Shown here: positions 18,363 through 29,025 of the stretch, in pieces
Position numbering within the stretch: the first letter of the stretch is position 1
Layout of the letters: each line of letters begins with the position of its first letter
DNA from: Streptomyces cellostaticus
GTDB taxonomy: Bacteria; Actinomycetota; Actinomycetes; Streptomycetales; Streptomycetaceae
Direction of reading: 5' to 3'
DNA: 64,000 nt
Assembly (NCBI RefSeq): GCF_001513965.1
Contig: NZ_KQ948017.1
Span: 288,939 to 352,938, forward strand
Notes under the pieces: generated by a model
Seen by the model: only the letters and a program-made list of their open reading frames with translations
What the model was told of the DNA's origin: nothing
The model's database searches: none
Position numbers and translations under genes: made by a program

Positions 18363-18965
18363 TCAGCCCCTGCCCCCGCTCAGGTTCCGCCACTCGGGCC
18401 CGACCCGCTTCCATTCCTCGTCCCATTCGGCCAGCCGCCGCCGGACCAGCCGGGTGCGGACCAGCCAGCCCGAGGCCCAGACGGCCGTGCCCGCGACCTG
18501 CGCCACGAGGACACCGGCGAGGACCGTCTGCAGCATGCCCTCCGTCGGGGTGGTGGGCGCGGAGACGATCCGGCCCGTGCCGTCCGTCCACACCGTGACC
18601 GGGCTGCCCGCCGGGGCGCCCGGGTAGACCTTCGCCCGGTCCGTGTGCACGACACCGTCCGCGGTCGTCCAACGCACGGTGGCCCACACCCGGCCGTCGT
18701 CGTATCCGCCGGCGGCGGGCGGAGCCTTCGCGGCGCCGTCGGTGAGGACGGCGGACACGGCGTGTACCTGGGCCCGCCGCGCGGAGAGCGCCGAGTCCAT
18801 GGAGTGGGCCGCCGCCTGGCCCGCGAGCGCTCCGACCGCCAGGGCGAGGATCCATGTGACCAGCACGATCCAGGCCTCGAAGACGTCGCTGTGCCGCTTG
18901 AGGGTGTTGGGCCGCCACCGCCACAGCCGCACCCGTGCCACCGTCGTGGGAGGTGTCCGTGTCAT
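18363..18965 (-). CDS. Rv1733c-family two-helix membrane protein
   Basis: 200 residues from ATG 18965 (AGGAGG eight bases upstream). Two membrane helices frame an extracytoplasmic domain: AWIVLVTWILALAVGALAGQ (about 32-51) and MLQTVLAGVLVAQVAGTAVW (about 142-161). The loop holds VRWTTADGVVHTDRAKVYPG and PVTVWTDGTGRIV, the signature of proteins related to mycobacterial Rv1733c, a DosR-regulon membrane protein of unknown function. It lies 35 bases downstream of, and on the same strand as, a CBS-BON gene and is probably co-transcribed with it, in keeping with the dormancy theme. Confidence 0.8.
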   Translation of the reverse strand: MTRTPPTTVARVRLWRWRPNTLKRHSDVFEAWIVLVTWILALAVGALAGQAAAHSMDSALSARRAQVHAVSAVLTDGAAKAPPAAGGYDDGRVWATVRWTTADGVVHTDRAKVYPGAPAGSPVTVWTDGTGRIVSAPTTPTEGMLQTVLAGVLVAQVAGTAVWASGWLVRTRLVRRRLAEWDEEWKRVGPEWRNLSGGRG

Positions 18966-19000
18966 GGTCGCCGCCTCCTCTCGCTGCCGGCGGCCGCCCG

Positions 19001-19702
19001 TCAGGACATTCGGGTCCGCTCGGCGTCCGGAAGGTCCGGGTCGAGGTCCGGGTGACGGGGCGGACCGGACAGGGCGCACCGCACGTCCACCACGCCGGCC
19101 ACGGCTCGGGCGAGGCGGGCGGCGACCGGCACCAGAGCCGTTTCGCGGACCCGGCCCGTAAGCGTCACGACACCATCGTGCACCTCGATCCGCACGGCCG
19201 CCGCGTGGGTGCCGAAGAGCCTTGCGACGACGTCGCGCCGGACCTCCTCGGCGATGTCCGCGTCGTCCCGCAGGAAGACCTTCAGCAGGTCGGAGCGGCT
19301 GACGATGCCCTTCAGGGTGCCGTCGTGACCGACGACCGGCAGCCGCTTGACCTGGTGGCGGGCCATGACGCGGGCGGCGTGCGCGAGGGAGGCGTCCGGC
19401 GCGACGGTGACGGCCGGCGCGGTCATCAGCTCCGCCGCGGTCACCGCGTCCGCCCTCGAGATGCCGACGGGAGGCCGGGCCTGCCCGTTCCGGTCGGGGT
19501 CTGCCTCGCGGAACTCCTCCTTGGCCAGCAGATCGGCCTCGGAGACGACACCCACGACGCGTCCGTCGGCGTCGAGCACCGGGAAGGCGCTGACCCTCCA
19601 CTCGCGCATGGTCTTCACGATGTCCTTGAAGGCGGCACCGGTGCGCAGGGCGACGACCCTGCGGGTCATCACGTCCTCGACGACGATCGCAGTGCTCTCC
19701 AT
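19001..19702 (-). CDS. CBS-pair plus BON-domain protein
   Basis: 233 residues from ATG 19702 (GGAGG five bases upstream); an upstream ATG at 19732 is less likely because the paralogues begin close to VEDVMTRRVV. Two CBS motifs (VSAFPVLDADGRVVGVVSEADLL and VKRLPVVGHDGTLKGIVSRSDLLKVFL) precede a BON domain (VRIEVHDGVVTLTGRVRE). Close paralogue of the genes at 17629 and 24292. A perfect island palindrome lies 72-85 bp upstream of its start, almost the same distance as before the 24292 paralogue. Confidence 0.88.
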   Translation of the reverse strand: MESTAIVVEDVMTRRVVALRTGAAFKDIVKTMREWRVSAFPVLDADGRVVGVVSEADLLAKEEFREADPDRNGQARPPVGISRADAVTAAELMTAPAVTVAPDASLAHAARVMARHQVKRLPVVGHDGTLKGIVSRSDLLKVFLRDDADIAEEVRRDVVARLFGTHAAAVRIEVHDGVVTLTGRVRETALVPVAARLARAVAGVVDVRCALSGPPRHPDLDPDLPDAERTRMS

Positions 19703-19773
19703 GGCGTCCTCCAAGGGTTCGGGTGCCGTCACGGGACACCCTCAGCCTGCGGCCCAGAACTCGTTCGGCGCAT

Positions 19774-19808
19774 GGGCCGAGTGGCCCGGCTCCGGGCCCC
19801 GACGGCGG
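19774..19808. promoter_or_regulatory. Island palindrome pair upstream of the 19702 CBS-BON gene
   Basis: GGGCC-GAGT-GGCCC (19774-19787) is perfect. A degenerate second copy (GGCCC-CGAC-GGCGG, 19795-19808) is 21 bp further upstream on the transcribed strand. This is the only sizeable gap between the CBS-BON gene and the kinase gene, which are both on the minus strand. Confidence 0.6.
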
Positions 19809-19852
19809 CACCGGCGGCCGTGGCGGCCCAGGTCCCGGCCCTGCCGCGGCCC

Positions 19853-21574
19853 CTACTTCGCGGGCAGCGGCACCCACCAGGTGAGCGTGGCGCCGCCACC
19901 GTCGGAGCGGGACACCTCCAGCCGTCCGCCCAGTTGTTCCGCCCGCTCGGCCATGTTCCGCAGCCCGCTGCGCCGGCCGTCGGGCGGGATGCCCACACCG
20001 TTGTCCGCGACCTTCAGGCGCACCTCGCTGCCGTCGGTCGTCAGCAGCACGTCGGCCCGGTCGGCGTGGGCGTGCCGGGCGATGTTGGTGAGGGCCTCGG
20101 AGAGTACGGCCACGACGTGGTCGGCGATGTCGCGCGGCACCTCGGTGTCGACCAGGCCCTCCATGCGCACGGCGGGGCTGAAGCCCAGCACCGGAGCCGC
20201 CTCGCCGGCCACCAGGACGACCCGGGCCCGCAGCCCGCTGCCGACGGCTCCCTCGCGTGCCCGCAGCCCGAAGATGGCCGACCTGATGATCTTGATGGTC
20301 TCGTCCAGGTCGTCCACGGCGCGCAGCACGCGTTCGGCGGCCTCCGGGTGCTCGATGAAGCGGCCCGCGCTCTGCAGGGTCATGCCGGTGGCGAACAGCC
20401 GCTGAATGGCCACGTCGTGCAGGTCCCGGGCGATCCGGTCGCGGTCCTTGAGCAGTGCGATCTGCTCGGCGTCGTGCCGGCGCTCGGCCAGCTCCATCGC
20501 GATCGCGGCCTGCGCGGCGAACCCCACGAGCATCTGGGTCTCCTTGGCCGAGAACACCGGCCGTCCGTCCTCGCGTGCCAGCAGGACGACTCCGCGGACG
20601 CCGCCTTCACCGGTGCCGATGGGGACGGCCACGGCGGGGCCGAGGCCGCCGAAGCGCGGGGGTTCGGGCGAGACCCGCTCGTCGTGGGCGACGTCGTCGC
20701 TGGTGACCGGGGCGGCGGCACAGAAGGCAAGCCCCATCAGGCTCCGCCGCAGGGGCAGCACGAGCCCCCGGTGTGCCTCCGCGTCCACTCCGACGGCGAT
20801 CTCCACGCTGAGCGAACCGCTGCCCTCCAGGGGCATCGCGACCGCGGCCAGGGCCGCGTCCGAGATCTCCCGGGCCCGTTCGGCGATCAGGTCCAGGGCC
20901 TCGGCGCGTTCGCTGCCGGACATCAGGCTGTGGGTGATCTCCGCGTTCGCCCGCAGCCAGCGCTCGCGCAGCCGGGACTCCTCGTACAGGCGGGCGTTGT
21001 CGATGGCCACACCGGCCGCCACGGCCAGCGTGGCGAGTACCGACTCGTCCTCCTCGTCGAACTGCGCCCCGCCCCGCTTCTCGGTCAGGTACAGATTGCC
21101 GAAGACCTGGTCGCGTACCCGGATCGGAACGCCGAGGAAGCTGTTCATCGGCGGATGGCCCGGCGGGAAGCCGTACGAGGCCGGATGCCGGGAGAGTTTC
21201 GCCAGCCGCAGCGGCTCCGGATGCCGGATCAGCTCGCCGAGGATGCCGTGGCCCTGCGGGTAGGGGCCGATCCCGGCGATCTGCTCCTCGGTGAAGCCGA
21301 CGGTGTGGAAGCCCGACAGGGTCTTGCCGTCGGGTCCGATGACTCCGAGGGCGGCGTATTCGGCGTCCACGAGGGCCGCGGCCGCGTCCACGATGGAGTG
21401 CAGGGCCTGTTCCAGGTCCAGTTCCCGGCCGACGGAGAGGACCGCCTCCAGCAGGCTGTGCACCCGGTCCCGGGTGCCACGGGCCGCGTCGAGCCGGGCC
21501 TGCAACTCCTCCAGCAGCTCGTCCAGCCGCAGCTGCGGCAGCTGTACGCGGGGCTCCTCTGTGCCGGTCACCAC
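19853..21574 (-). CDS. DevS/DosT-like GAF-GAF histidine kinase
   Basis: About 573 residues; GTG 21574 with GGGAG upstream is preferred, ATG 21598 is possible. Order: GAF-A (about 45-195), GAF-B (about 220-365), then a HisKA_3 dimerisation segment DRDRIARDLHDVAIQRLFATGM carrying the phospho-acceptor His, then an HATPase with the N box EALTNIARHAHA and a DNGVGIP motif. GAF-A keeps the SRHPASYGFPPGHPPM region, where DevS and DosT of Mycobacterium carry the haem-ligating His, so haem-based O2/NO/CO sensing is plausible. The likely partner is the NarL-type regulator at 25095. Confidence 0.88.
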   Translation of the reverse strand: MVTGTEEPRVQLPQLRLDELLEELQARLDAARGTRDRVHSLLEAVLSVGRELDLEQALHSIVDAAAALVDAEYAALGVIGPDGKTLSGFHTVGFTEEQIAGIGPYPQGHGILGELIRHPEPLRLAKLSRHPASYGFPPGHPPMNSFLGVPIRVRDQVFGNLYLTEKRGGAQFDEEDESVLATLAVAAGVAIDNARLYEESRLRERWLRANAEITHSLMSGSERAEALDLIAERAREISDAALAAVAMPLEGSGSLSVEIAVGVDAEAHRGLVLPLRRSLMGLAFCAAAPVTSDDVAHDERVSPEPPRFGGLGPAVAVPIGTGEGGVRGVVLLAREDGRPVFSAKETQMLVGFAAQAAIAMELAERRHDAEQIALLKDRDRIARDLHDVAIQRLFATGMTLQSAGRFIEHPEAAERVLRAVDDLDETIKIIRSAIFGLRAREGAVGSGLRARVVLVAGEAAPVLGFSPAVRMEGLVDTEVPRDIADHVVAVLSEALTNIARHAHADRADVLLTTDGSEVRLKVADNGVGIPPDGRRSGLRNMAERAEQLGGRLEVSRSDGGGATLTWWVPLPAK

Positions 21575-21716
21575 GTTCTCCCGCTTCCATCGGCGCATGG
21601 CTCGGAACCGGTGGGGTCATATGCCACGGTATCGGTCCACGGCGCGGCACGATACGGACCCCTGCCGAGACCGCAGAGCCGGGGTGGCGTGCTGGTCCGC
21701 TTCCGGTACGTGCCGA

Positions 21717-21751
21717 GGGACGTACGACCCCGTATCAGGGCCGAACGGCAC
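21717..21751. promoter_or_regulatory. Island palindrome pair in the kinase / flavoprotein divergent gap
   Basis: GGGAC-GTAC-GACCC (21717-21730, two mismatches) and GGGCC-GAAC-GGCAC (21738-21751, one mismatch) are 21 bp apart. They lie 97-130 bp before the flavoprotein start and about 145-180 bp before the kinase start, so they could serve either gene. Confidence 0.55.
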
Positions 21752-21846
21752 TGGAGTGGAAGCACTGTCGTGCGCCACAGTGGGAACAGGAGCGGCACCG
21801 ATCCCCCGCGGTGTCGCTCCGCCCTTACCCGTCGAAGAAGCCTGCC

Positions 21847-22308
21847 ATGATCCGTAACGACCGTCCGACGCACCGGCGCATCGAGCTCGACCGTGCCGAG
21901 GCGCTGCGGCTGCTGGGCAGCGTGTCCCTGGGCAGGATCGTCTTCACCCGGCAGGCCCTGCCCACCGTCCGCCCGGTCAACCACGTCCTGGACGGCGGCG
22001 ACATCGTCATCCGCACCCACGAGGCCGCCGCGCTGACCTCCCAGGCCCAACAGGCCGACGGCACCGGTGTCGTCGTCGCCTACGAGGCCGACGCCATCGA
22101 CCCGGACACCCACCTCGGCTGGAGCGTGGTGGTGACGGGCTACGCCCGCCTGGTCACCGACCCCGGCGAACTGGCCCGAATCCGGGGGCTGCTGCATCCC
22201 TGGGCGCCGCACCAGGGCATGGACCACGCGGTACGCATCCGCCCCGATCTGGTCACCGGGGTGCTCCTCACCGAGTCCGGGACGGGGCGCCGCGGCAAGG
22301 ACGGCTGA
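21847..22308 (+). CDS. Pyridoxamine-phosphate-oxidase-like flavin-binding protein
   Basis: 153 residues from ATG 21847. It has the split-barrel flavin-binding pattern: LLGSVSLGRIVFTRQALPTVRPVNH near the N-terminus, DIVIRTHEAAAL in the middle and WSVVVTGYARLVTD afterwards. Related small actinobacterial proteins bind FMN or F420 and belong to hypoxia regulons. The substrate is unknown. It is divergent from the DevS-like kinase, and the shared gap has a pair of island palindromes, so co-regulation is likely. Confidence 0.8.
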   Translation: MIRNDRPTHRRIELDRAEALRLLGSVSLGRIVFTRQALPTVRPVNHVLDGGDIVIRTHEAAALTSQAQQADGTGVVVAYEADAIDPDTHLGWSVVVTGYARLVTDPGELARIRGLLHPWAPHQGMDHAVRIRPDLVTGVLLTESGTGRRGKDG

Positions 22309-22315
22309 CCGTCGC

Positions 22316-22365
22316 GATGGTCCCCCGCTCTGATCCGGTCGATGGTCCCCCACCCTGATCGGATC
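22316..22365 (+). repeat. 25-bp tandem duplication after the flavoprotein gene
   Basis: Two adjacent 25-bp units, 22316-22340 and 22341-22365, share GATGGTCCCCC and CTGATC; they differ at about four bases. They lie in the short convergent gap before the alcohol dehydrogenase gene. Confidence 0.7.
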
Positions 22366-22406
22366 TCCGTCACGCCACTCTCGTCTCTCGTCAGGTCGTC
22401 AGGCCG

Positions 22407-23474
22407 TCAGGCCGCGGGGACTGCCACTTCGTGCTGCTCGCCGCCGAGGACCACCTTGAGCGCGCCGGTCTCGGCGGCCCCGGAGAAGACGTCGTAGGCC
22501 TCCGCCATGTGGTTCAGCGGAAAGATGTGGGTGACCAGTTGACCGGTCGGCAGCCGCCCGGCGGCGGCCATCCGCAGCAGGGTCGGCGTGGAGTACGTGT
22601 CCACCAGCCCGGTCGTGATGGTCACGTCCTTGATCCACAGGTCTTCGAGGTGCAGCGTGGCAGGCTTGCCGTGGACACCGATGTTGGCCACGTGTCCGCC
22701 CGGGCGGACCATGCGGGTGCACAGCTCGAAGCTTTCCGGGACGCCGACCGCCTCGATCACCACGTCCGCGCCGAGCCCGTCGGTCAGGTCGTCCACCAGC
22801 TGCCGGGGCGCCTCATGGACGTCGGCCACCGCGTCGGCGCCGAGCCGCCGGGCCGCCTCCAGCCGGGCCGGTGCCAGGTCCACCGCGATGATCCGCTCGG
22901 GCGAGAACAGGCGGGCCGTGGCGATCGCGGCGAGCCCGATGGGGCCGGCACCGACGACGGCGACGGTGTCGCCGGGGCGTACGTGCCCGTTGAGGACACC
23001 CACCTCGTAGGCGGTCGGGAAGATGTCCGCGAGCAGCACGGCGTCCTCGCTGCGGACCGTACCGGGCAGCGGATGGACGGACAGGTCGGTACAGGGCACG
23101 CGGACGTACTCGGCCTGGGTGCCGTCGATCAGGTGGCCGAGGATCCAGCCTCCGCCGCCCCGGCACTGGCCGTAGCTGCGCTCCCGGCAGAAGCGGCACC
23201 TTCCGCAGGAGGTGATGCAGGAGACCAGGACCCGGTCCCCGGGCCGCACGGTGCGCACGTCGCTGCCCACCTCGACGATCTCGCCGACGGCCTCGTGGCC
23301 CAGGACCGTTCCCGGGCGCACCTCGGGCACGTCGCCCTTGAGGATGTGCAGGTCCGTCCCGCAGATCGTGACGACCCCGACCTGCACGATCGCGTCGGTG
23401 GGCTCCTTGACGGCCGGGTCCGGGACGTCCTGCCAGGAGGACTCTCCGGGGCCGTGGAAGACGAAGCCTTTCAT
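22407..23474 (-). CDS. Zinc-dependent medium-chain alcohol dehydrogenase
   Basis: 355 residues from ATG 23474 (GAGGAG upstream); the in-frame ATG at 23528 lacks such a site. Catalytic zinc ligands: CGTDLHILKG (Cys) and GHEAVGEIVEVG (His-Glu). The structural-zinc loop has four Cys in CITSCGRCRFCRERSYGQC. The Rossmann motif VVGAGPIGLAAIATARLF binds NAD(P). The enzyme oxidises or reduces small alcohols or aldehydes; the substrate is not clear. Zinc alcohol dehydrogenases of this subtype often accompany Usp/CBS/DevR genes, and its upstream gap has a perfect island palindrome. Confidence 0.9.
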   Translation of the reverse strand: MKGFVFHGPGESSWQDVPDPAVKEPTDAIVQVGVVTICGTDLHILKGDVPEVRPGTVLGHEAVGEIVEVGSDVRTVRPGDRVLVSCITSCGRCRFCRERSYGQCRGGGGWILGHLIDGTQAEYVRVPCTDLSVHPLPGTVRSEDAVLLADIFPTAYEVGVLNGHVRPGDTVAVVGAGPIGLAAIATARLFSPERIIAVDLAPARLEAARRLGADAVADVHEAPRQLVDDLTDGLGADVVIEAVGVPESFELCTRMVRPGGHVANIGVHGKPATLHLEDLWIKDVTITTGLVDTYSTPTLLRMAAAGRLPTGQLVTHIFPLNHMAEAYDVFSGAAETGALKVVLGGEQHEVAVPAA

Positions 23475-23583
23475 CGCGCTCCTCACCCTCTTCGGTCGGT
23501 CCGTCGCGAGACCCGTGGTTCCCGGCACGGTGCCGCAGTCGCCCCGCAGGTTCAGCTTCTCCGGTGGGAGAGCGGTTCCGCTT

Positions 23584-23685
23584 GGGCCGTCCGGCCCCTG
23601 CCGCCCGGCCGGACGGTGCCCGGCCGGCTCCGGCGACAGGGGCCGGCGTGCCCCGAACGGTCCCGGGACAGGGGCCGAACGGCCC
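23584..23685. promoter_or_regulatory. Island palindromes in the dehydrogenase / STAS divergent gap
   Basis: Two perfect sites: GGGCC-GTCC-GGCCC (23584-23597), 110-123 bp before the dehydrogenase start, and GGGCC-GAAC-GGCCC (23672-23685), 36-49 bp before the STAS start. A third, GGGCC-GGCG-TGCCC (23640-23653), has one mismatch. Degenerate copies lie 22 bp from each perfect site (23606 and 23650). Confidence 0.65.
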
Positions 23686-23720
23686 TACTGCGCGTTCCCG
23701 GATCCGGGTTGGCTCCTGCC

Positions 23721-24122
23721 ATGTACGAGAACCACCTGACGGGGCCCGTGGACGAAGACCCCGCGTGGCCGGCAGGGTCCACGACGGACTGCGCACCGGG
23801 TGAGGCGACCGTCGTGCCCCTGCACGGCGAGATCGACCTGCTGACCGCGACCGCACTGGCGCAGCGGCTCGACGAGCTGACCGCGCACCCGCGCCCCGAC
23901 CTGGTGCTCGATCTGCGGCCGGTCTCCTTCATCGACTGCACGGGGCTCGGCGTGCTGTGCCGGACCCGCAAGCGGGTGCTGTCCCGGCGGGGCCGGCTGC
24001 GGCTGGTCGCCGACAGCGCGGGCTTGCTGCTGATATTGCGCGCCACGGGCCTGTCGGGCGTCTTCGAGGTGCTTCCACAGCTCCCGCGGGCCTCCGGGCC
24101 CGGTACCGACGGCACCGGCTAG
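23721..24122 (+). CDS. STAS-domain anti-sigma-factor antagonist-like protein
   Basis: 133 residues. A SpoIIAA-like STAS domain covers about residues 28-120: VVPLHGEIDLLTATALAQRL, then LVLDLRPVSFIDCTGLGVLCR. The DCTGLG box matches the phosphorylation loop; the usual DSSG is DCTG here, so a Thr would be the acceptor. Such proteins free sigma factors from anti-sigma kinases, but no RsbW-like kinase is adjacent. A perfect island palindrome lies just 36 bp upstream, so the gene is probably part of the same regulon. Confidence 0.85.
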   Translation: MYENHLTGPVDEDPAWPAGSTTDCAPGEATVVPLHGEIDLLTATALAQRLDELTAHPRPDLVLDLRPVSFIDCTGLGVLCRTRKRVLSRRGRLRLVADSAGLLLILRATGLSGVFEVLPQLPRASGPGTDGTG

Positions 24123-24184
24123 CCCGGGGTGTCGCGGCGCCGAGGGCTTCCGGCGCCGTGCGTGGGCGCAAAGCGCACTCCAGG

Positions 24185-24219
24185 AAGCCGAACGGCCCGC
24201 GCGAAGGGCCGGGCGGCCC
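24185..24219. promoter_or_regulatory. Island palindrome pair upstream of the 24292 CBS-BON gene
   Basis: GGGCC-GGGC-GGCCC (24206-24219) is perfect; AAGCC-GAAC-GGCCC (24185-24198) has a perfect right half and lies exactly 21 bp upstream. The proximal site is 73-86 bp before the start codon, as in the 19702 paralogue. Confidence 0.65.
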
Positions 24220-24291
24220 CTGTCCCGGCGCTCCGCACCGGCAGACGCTGGAAGGGGACGGGACCAGCCGCGAAGAGCCCACGGAGTCATC

Positions 24292-24972
24292 ATGTACGGC
24301 AGCCCGCACATCGTCAGCGACGTCATGACCCACACGGTCGTCGCCGTCGGCCCGCGAGCCGGCCTCAAGGAGATCGTGCAGCTGATGCAGGACTGGCGGG
24401 TCGGCGCCCTCCCCGTGCTGGAAGGCGAGGGCCGGGTGGTCGGTGTGGTCTCCGAGGCCGACCTGCTGTCCAAGGAGGAGGGCCGGGACGCCCCCGACGA
24501 GGAATGCGTCCGGCTGCGCCGCCGCGCCGATCCGGCGAAGGCCGAAGCGCGCACCGCCGAGGACCTGATGTCCTCGCCCGCGCTCACGGTCTCGCCGCGC
24601 GCGACGCTCGGCGAGGCCGCGCGCCTCATGGCGCGCGCCGGGGTCAAGCGGCTGCCGGTGGTGGACGAGCTCGGCCTGCTGCAGGGCGTCGTCAGCCGCT
24701 GCGACCTGCTCAAGGTGTTCCTGCGCGGGGACGAGGAGATCGCCGAGCAGGTCCGGCGCGAGGTCGTGGCGCACCTCTTCCCGCTGCCGGCCTCGGCCAT
24801 CCAGGTGGAGGTGCACGACGGGGTCGTGACGCTGGTCGGCCGGGTCCGCGACACCTCCCTGGTCCCGGTGGCCGCGCGCCTGGTGCGGGCCGTCGAAGGG
24901 GTGGTGGACGTCCATGTCGATCTGTCGCACGCCGGCGAGGCACGGCAGGCGGCCGAGCGGCTCGGCCCGTGA
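24292..24972 (+). CDS. CBS-pair plus BON-domain protein
   Basis: 226 residues starting MYGSPHIVSDVM. Two CBS motifs (VGALPVLEGEGRVVGVVSEADLL; VKRLPVVDELGLLQGVVSRCDLLKVFL) and a C-terminal BON domain (IQVEVHDGVVTLVGRVRD). It is the third paralogue in the island, all keeping the DLLKVFLR junction between CBS and BON. CBS pairs sense adenylates; the BON domain may tether the protein to the membrane. The DevR-like regulator follows on the same strand after 122 bases that include another perfect palindrome. Confidence 0.88.
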   Translation: MYGSPHIVSDVMTHTVVAVGPRAGLKEIVQLMQDWRVGALPVLEGEGRVVGVVSEADLLSKEEGRDAPDEECVRLRRRADPAKAEARTAEDLMSSPALTVSPRATLGEAARLMARAGVKRLPVVDELGLLQGVVSRCDLLKVFLRGDEEIAEQVRREVVAHLFPLPASAIQVEVHDGVVTLVGRVRDTSLVPVAARLVRAVEGVVDVHVDLSHAGEARQAAERLGP

Positions 24973-24997
24973 GGGCGGTAAGTCCGCACGGTGAGTG

Positions 24998-25011
24998 GGG
25001 CCGGTCGGCCC
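24998..25011. promoter_or_regulatory. Island palindrome upstream of the response regulator
   Basis: GGGCC-GGTC-GGCCC, perfect, 84-97 bp before the response-regulator start. No partner 21-22 bp away is evident. Its presence suggests autoregulation of the regulator gene. Confidence 0.6.
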
Positions 25012-25094
25012 TGGTGCATCCGGCGGCGGCACGTGATGATCGGCCTCGTGGGCGGCCCGACGGGCTGTCCGGGACCGGGTAACGAGAGGTCGTC

Positions 25095-25796
25095 ATGGCC
25101 GAGACACGCACCTTCACGGAGCAGGATCCGATCCGGGTGTTCCTGCTGGACGACCACGAGGTCGTACGGCGCGGCCTGGCCGACCTGCTCGGCGCGGAAC
25201 CGGACATCGCGGTGGTGGGTGACGCCGACACCGCCCAGCACGCACTCGCCCGCGGGCCCGCCCTACGGCCGCATGTCGCCGTGCTCGACGTACGGTTGCC
25301 GGACGGCGACGGCATCTCGGTCTGCCGGGAACTGCGCAGCCGGATGCCCGGGCTGGCGTGTCTGATGCTGACCTCGTTCGACGACGAGGAAGCCCTGCTG
25401 GACGCGATCATGGCCGGTGCCGCCGGCTATGTCCTGAAGCAGATCAAGGGCTCCGACCTGGTGTCGGCGGTGCGCACGGTCGCCTCGGGGCAGTCGATGC
25501 TGGACCCCGCGACGACGGCCCGCCTCATGCACTCCCTGCGGGCCGACCCGGGTGGGGCTTCTGCGCTGCCGCCGGAGCTGTCGAGCCTGTCGCCCCGGGA
25601 ACGGGACATCCTGGCGCTCATCGGCGAGGGCCTGACCAACCGCGAGATCGGCAAGGAGCTGTATCTGTCGGAGAAGACCGTCAAGAACCACATCTCACGC
25701 CTCCTGGCCAAGCTGGGCGTCCAGCGCCGCGTCCAGGCGGCCGTCCTCGCGTCCCATCTGGACCAGTGGGACACCGGGCCACGCCCGTCGCCGTGA
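25095..25796 (+). CDS. NarL/FixJ-family response regulator (DevR-like)
   Basis: 233 residues. Receiver domain residues 12-130, with the acidic pair in FLLDDHEVVRRG, the phospho-acceptor Asp in VAVLDVRLPDGDG, the conserved Thr/Ser in LMLTSFDDEEA and Lys in YVLKQIKG. The C-terminal LuxR-type helix-turn-helix is LSPRERDILALIGEGLTNREI with the recognition helix in LSEKTVKNHISRLLAKLG. The overall layout and YVLKQIKG match mycobacterial DevR/DosR and Streptomyces OsdR. It is the likely partner of the kinase at 19853 and the best candidate to bind the GGGCC-N4-GGCCC sites. Confidence 0.9.
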   Translation: MAETRTFTEQDPIRVFLLDDHEVVRRGLADLLGAEPDIAVVGDADTAQHALARGPALRPHVAVLDVRLPDGDGISVCRELRSRMPGLACLMLTSFDDEEALLDAIMAGAAGYVLKQIKGSDLVSAVRTVASGQSMLDPATTARLMHSLRADPGGASALPPELSSLSPRERDILALIGEGLTNREIGKELYLSEKTVKNHISRLLAKLGVQRRVQAAVLASHLDQWDTGPRPSP

Positions 25797-26009
25797 GGAC
25801 GGGGAGGTCGGACGACGGCTCAAACGTCTGCTCGGCGCGCACGACCGCGGCCGGGGGGGCTGCCACCGCGCGCAGCGCGTTCGGGGTTCATGCTTGAGGA
25901 AGGCCAGGACGGTCGAGGAGTGAGTGATCATGCAGGGGCGCACGGGCGACGCACGGCGGTTCACCGGCCGGAGTGCGACCACGCGGGAAGGCCGCGGACG
26001 GGTGGGGCC

Positions 26010-26225
26010 GTGAGCAGGCGTGCCCGGGCCCGGCGGCGGGGCGGGCGCGCCCGCGGCGGCGACCGGCTGCCGGCGCACGGCGCGACGCGGGTCCCCGCAC
26101 CGCGGGCGACGGCCGGCGGTCCGCCGCAGTGGAGCGGCCGCGGTACGGCCGGCGACTGGGTCCTGCTGCCCGGCGGCACCTGGCGGCGCGTCGAGACGAT
26201 CCGGGTGCGGAGCCTGTTCGGCTGA
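26010..26225 (+). CDS. Small Arg-rich hypothetical protein
   Basis: About 71 residues if GTG 26010 is used; the frame is open from ATG 25890. The N-terminal half is Arg/Ala-rich; the end, DWVLLPGGTWRRVETIRVRSLFG, looks like a folded strand-rich tail. No family is recognised and the ribosome-binding site is weak. It sits between the response regulator and the katG terminator. It may be real because that terminator would serve both converging units, but a non-coding stretch cannot be excluded. Confidence 0.35.
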   Translation: MSRRARARRRGGRARGGDRLPAHGATRVPAPRATAGGPPQWSGRGTAGDWVLLPGGTWRRVETIRVRSLFG

Positions 26226-26275
26226 GGCCGGGGGCAAGGATGCGGTTGCGTGGCCGCCCTGACCGGTGCACGCGG

Positions 26276-26317
26276 AAGGCGTCCGGCCCGCCCCGTGAGG
26301 GGCGGCCCGGACGCCTT
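26276..26317. terminator. Bidirectional terminator between the island and katG
   Basis: A 19-bp inverted repeat beginning AAGGCGTCCGG (26276) and ending CCGGACGCCTT (26317), with a GTGA loop and one central mismatch. It starts 11 bases after the katG stop codon on the minus strand and lies 50 bases beyond the small plus-strand frame. Confidence 0.85.
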
Positions 26318-26328
26318 CAGGGGGTTGA

Positions 26329-28988
<2,660 letters not shown>

Positions 28989-28995
28989 GAGAGCG

Positions 28996-29025
28996 AATCT
29001 ACCCTCACAAACACGAGAGATTCAA
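28996..29025 (-). promoter_or_regulatory. furA-katG promoter and probable FurA operator
   Basis: On the minus strand, TTGAAT (29020-29025) and TAGATT (28996-29001) are separated by 18 bases. The predicted start point falls about 7 bases later, at or one base before the A of the furA ATG (28988). The A+T-rich block around 29015-29040 is the expected FurA binding region. Confidence 0.65.

Noticed and set aside
18935..21850. A 971-codon plus-strand frame across the CBS-BON and kinase genes
   Set aside because: It spans two real genes and their promoter gap on the opposite strand and has no recognisable domain.
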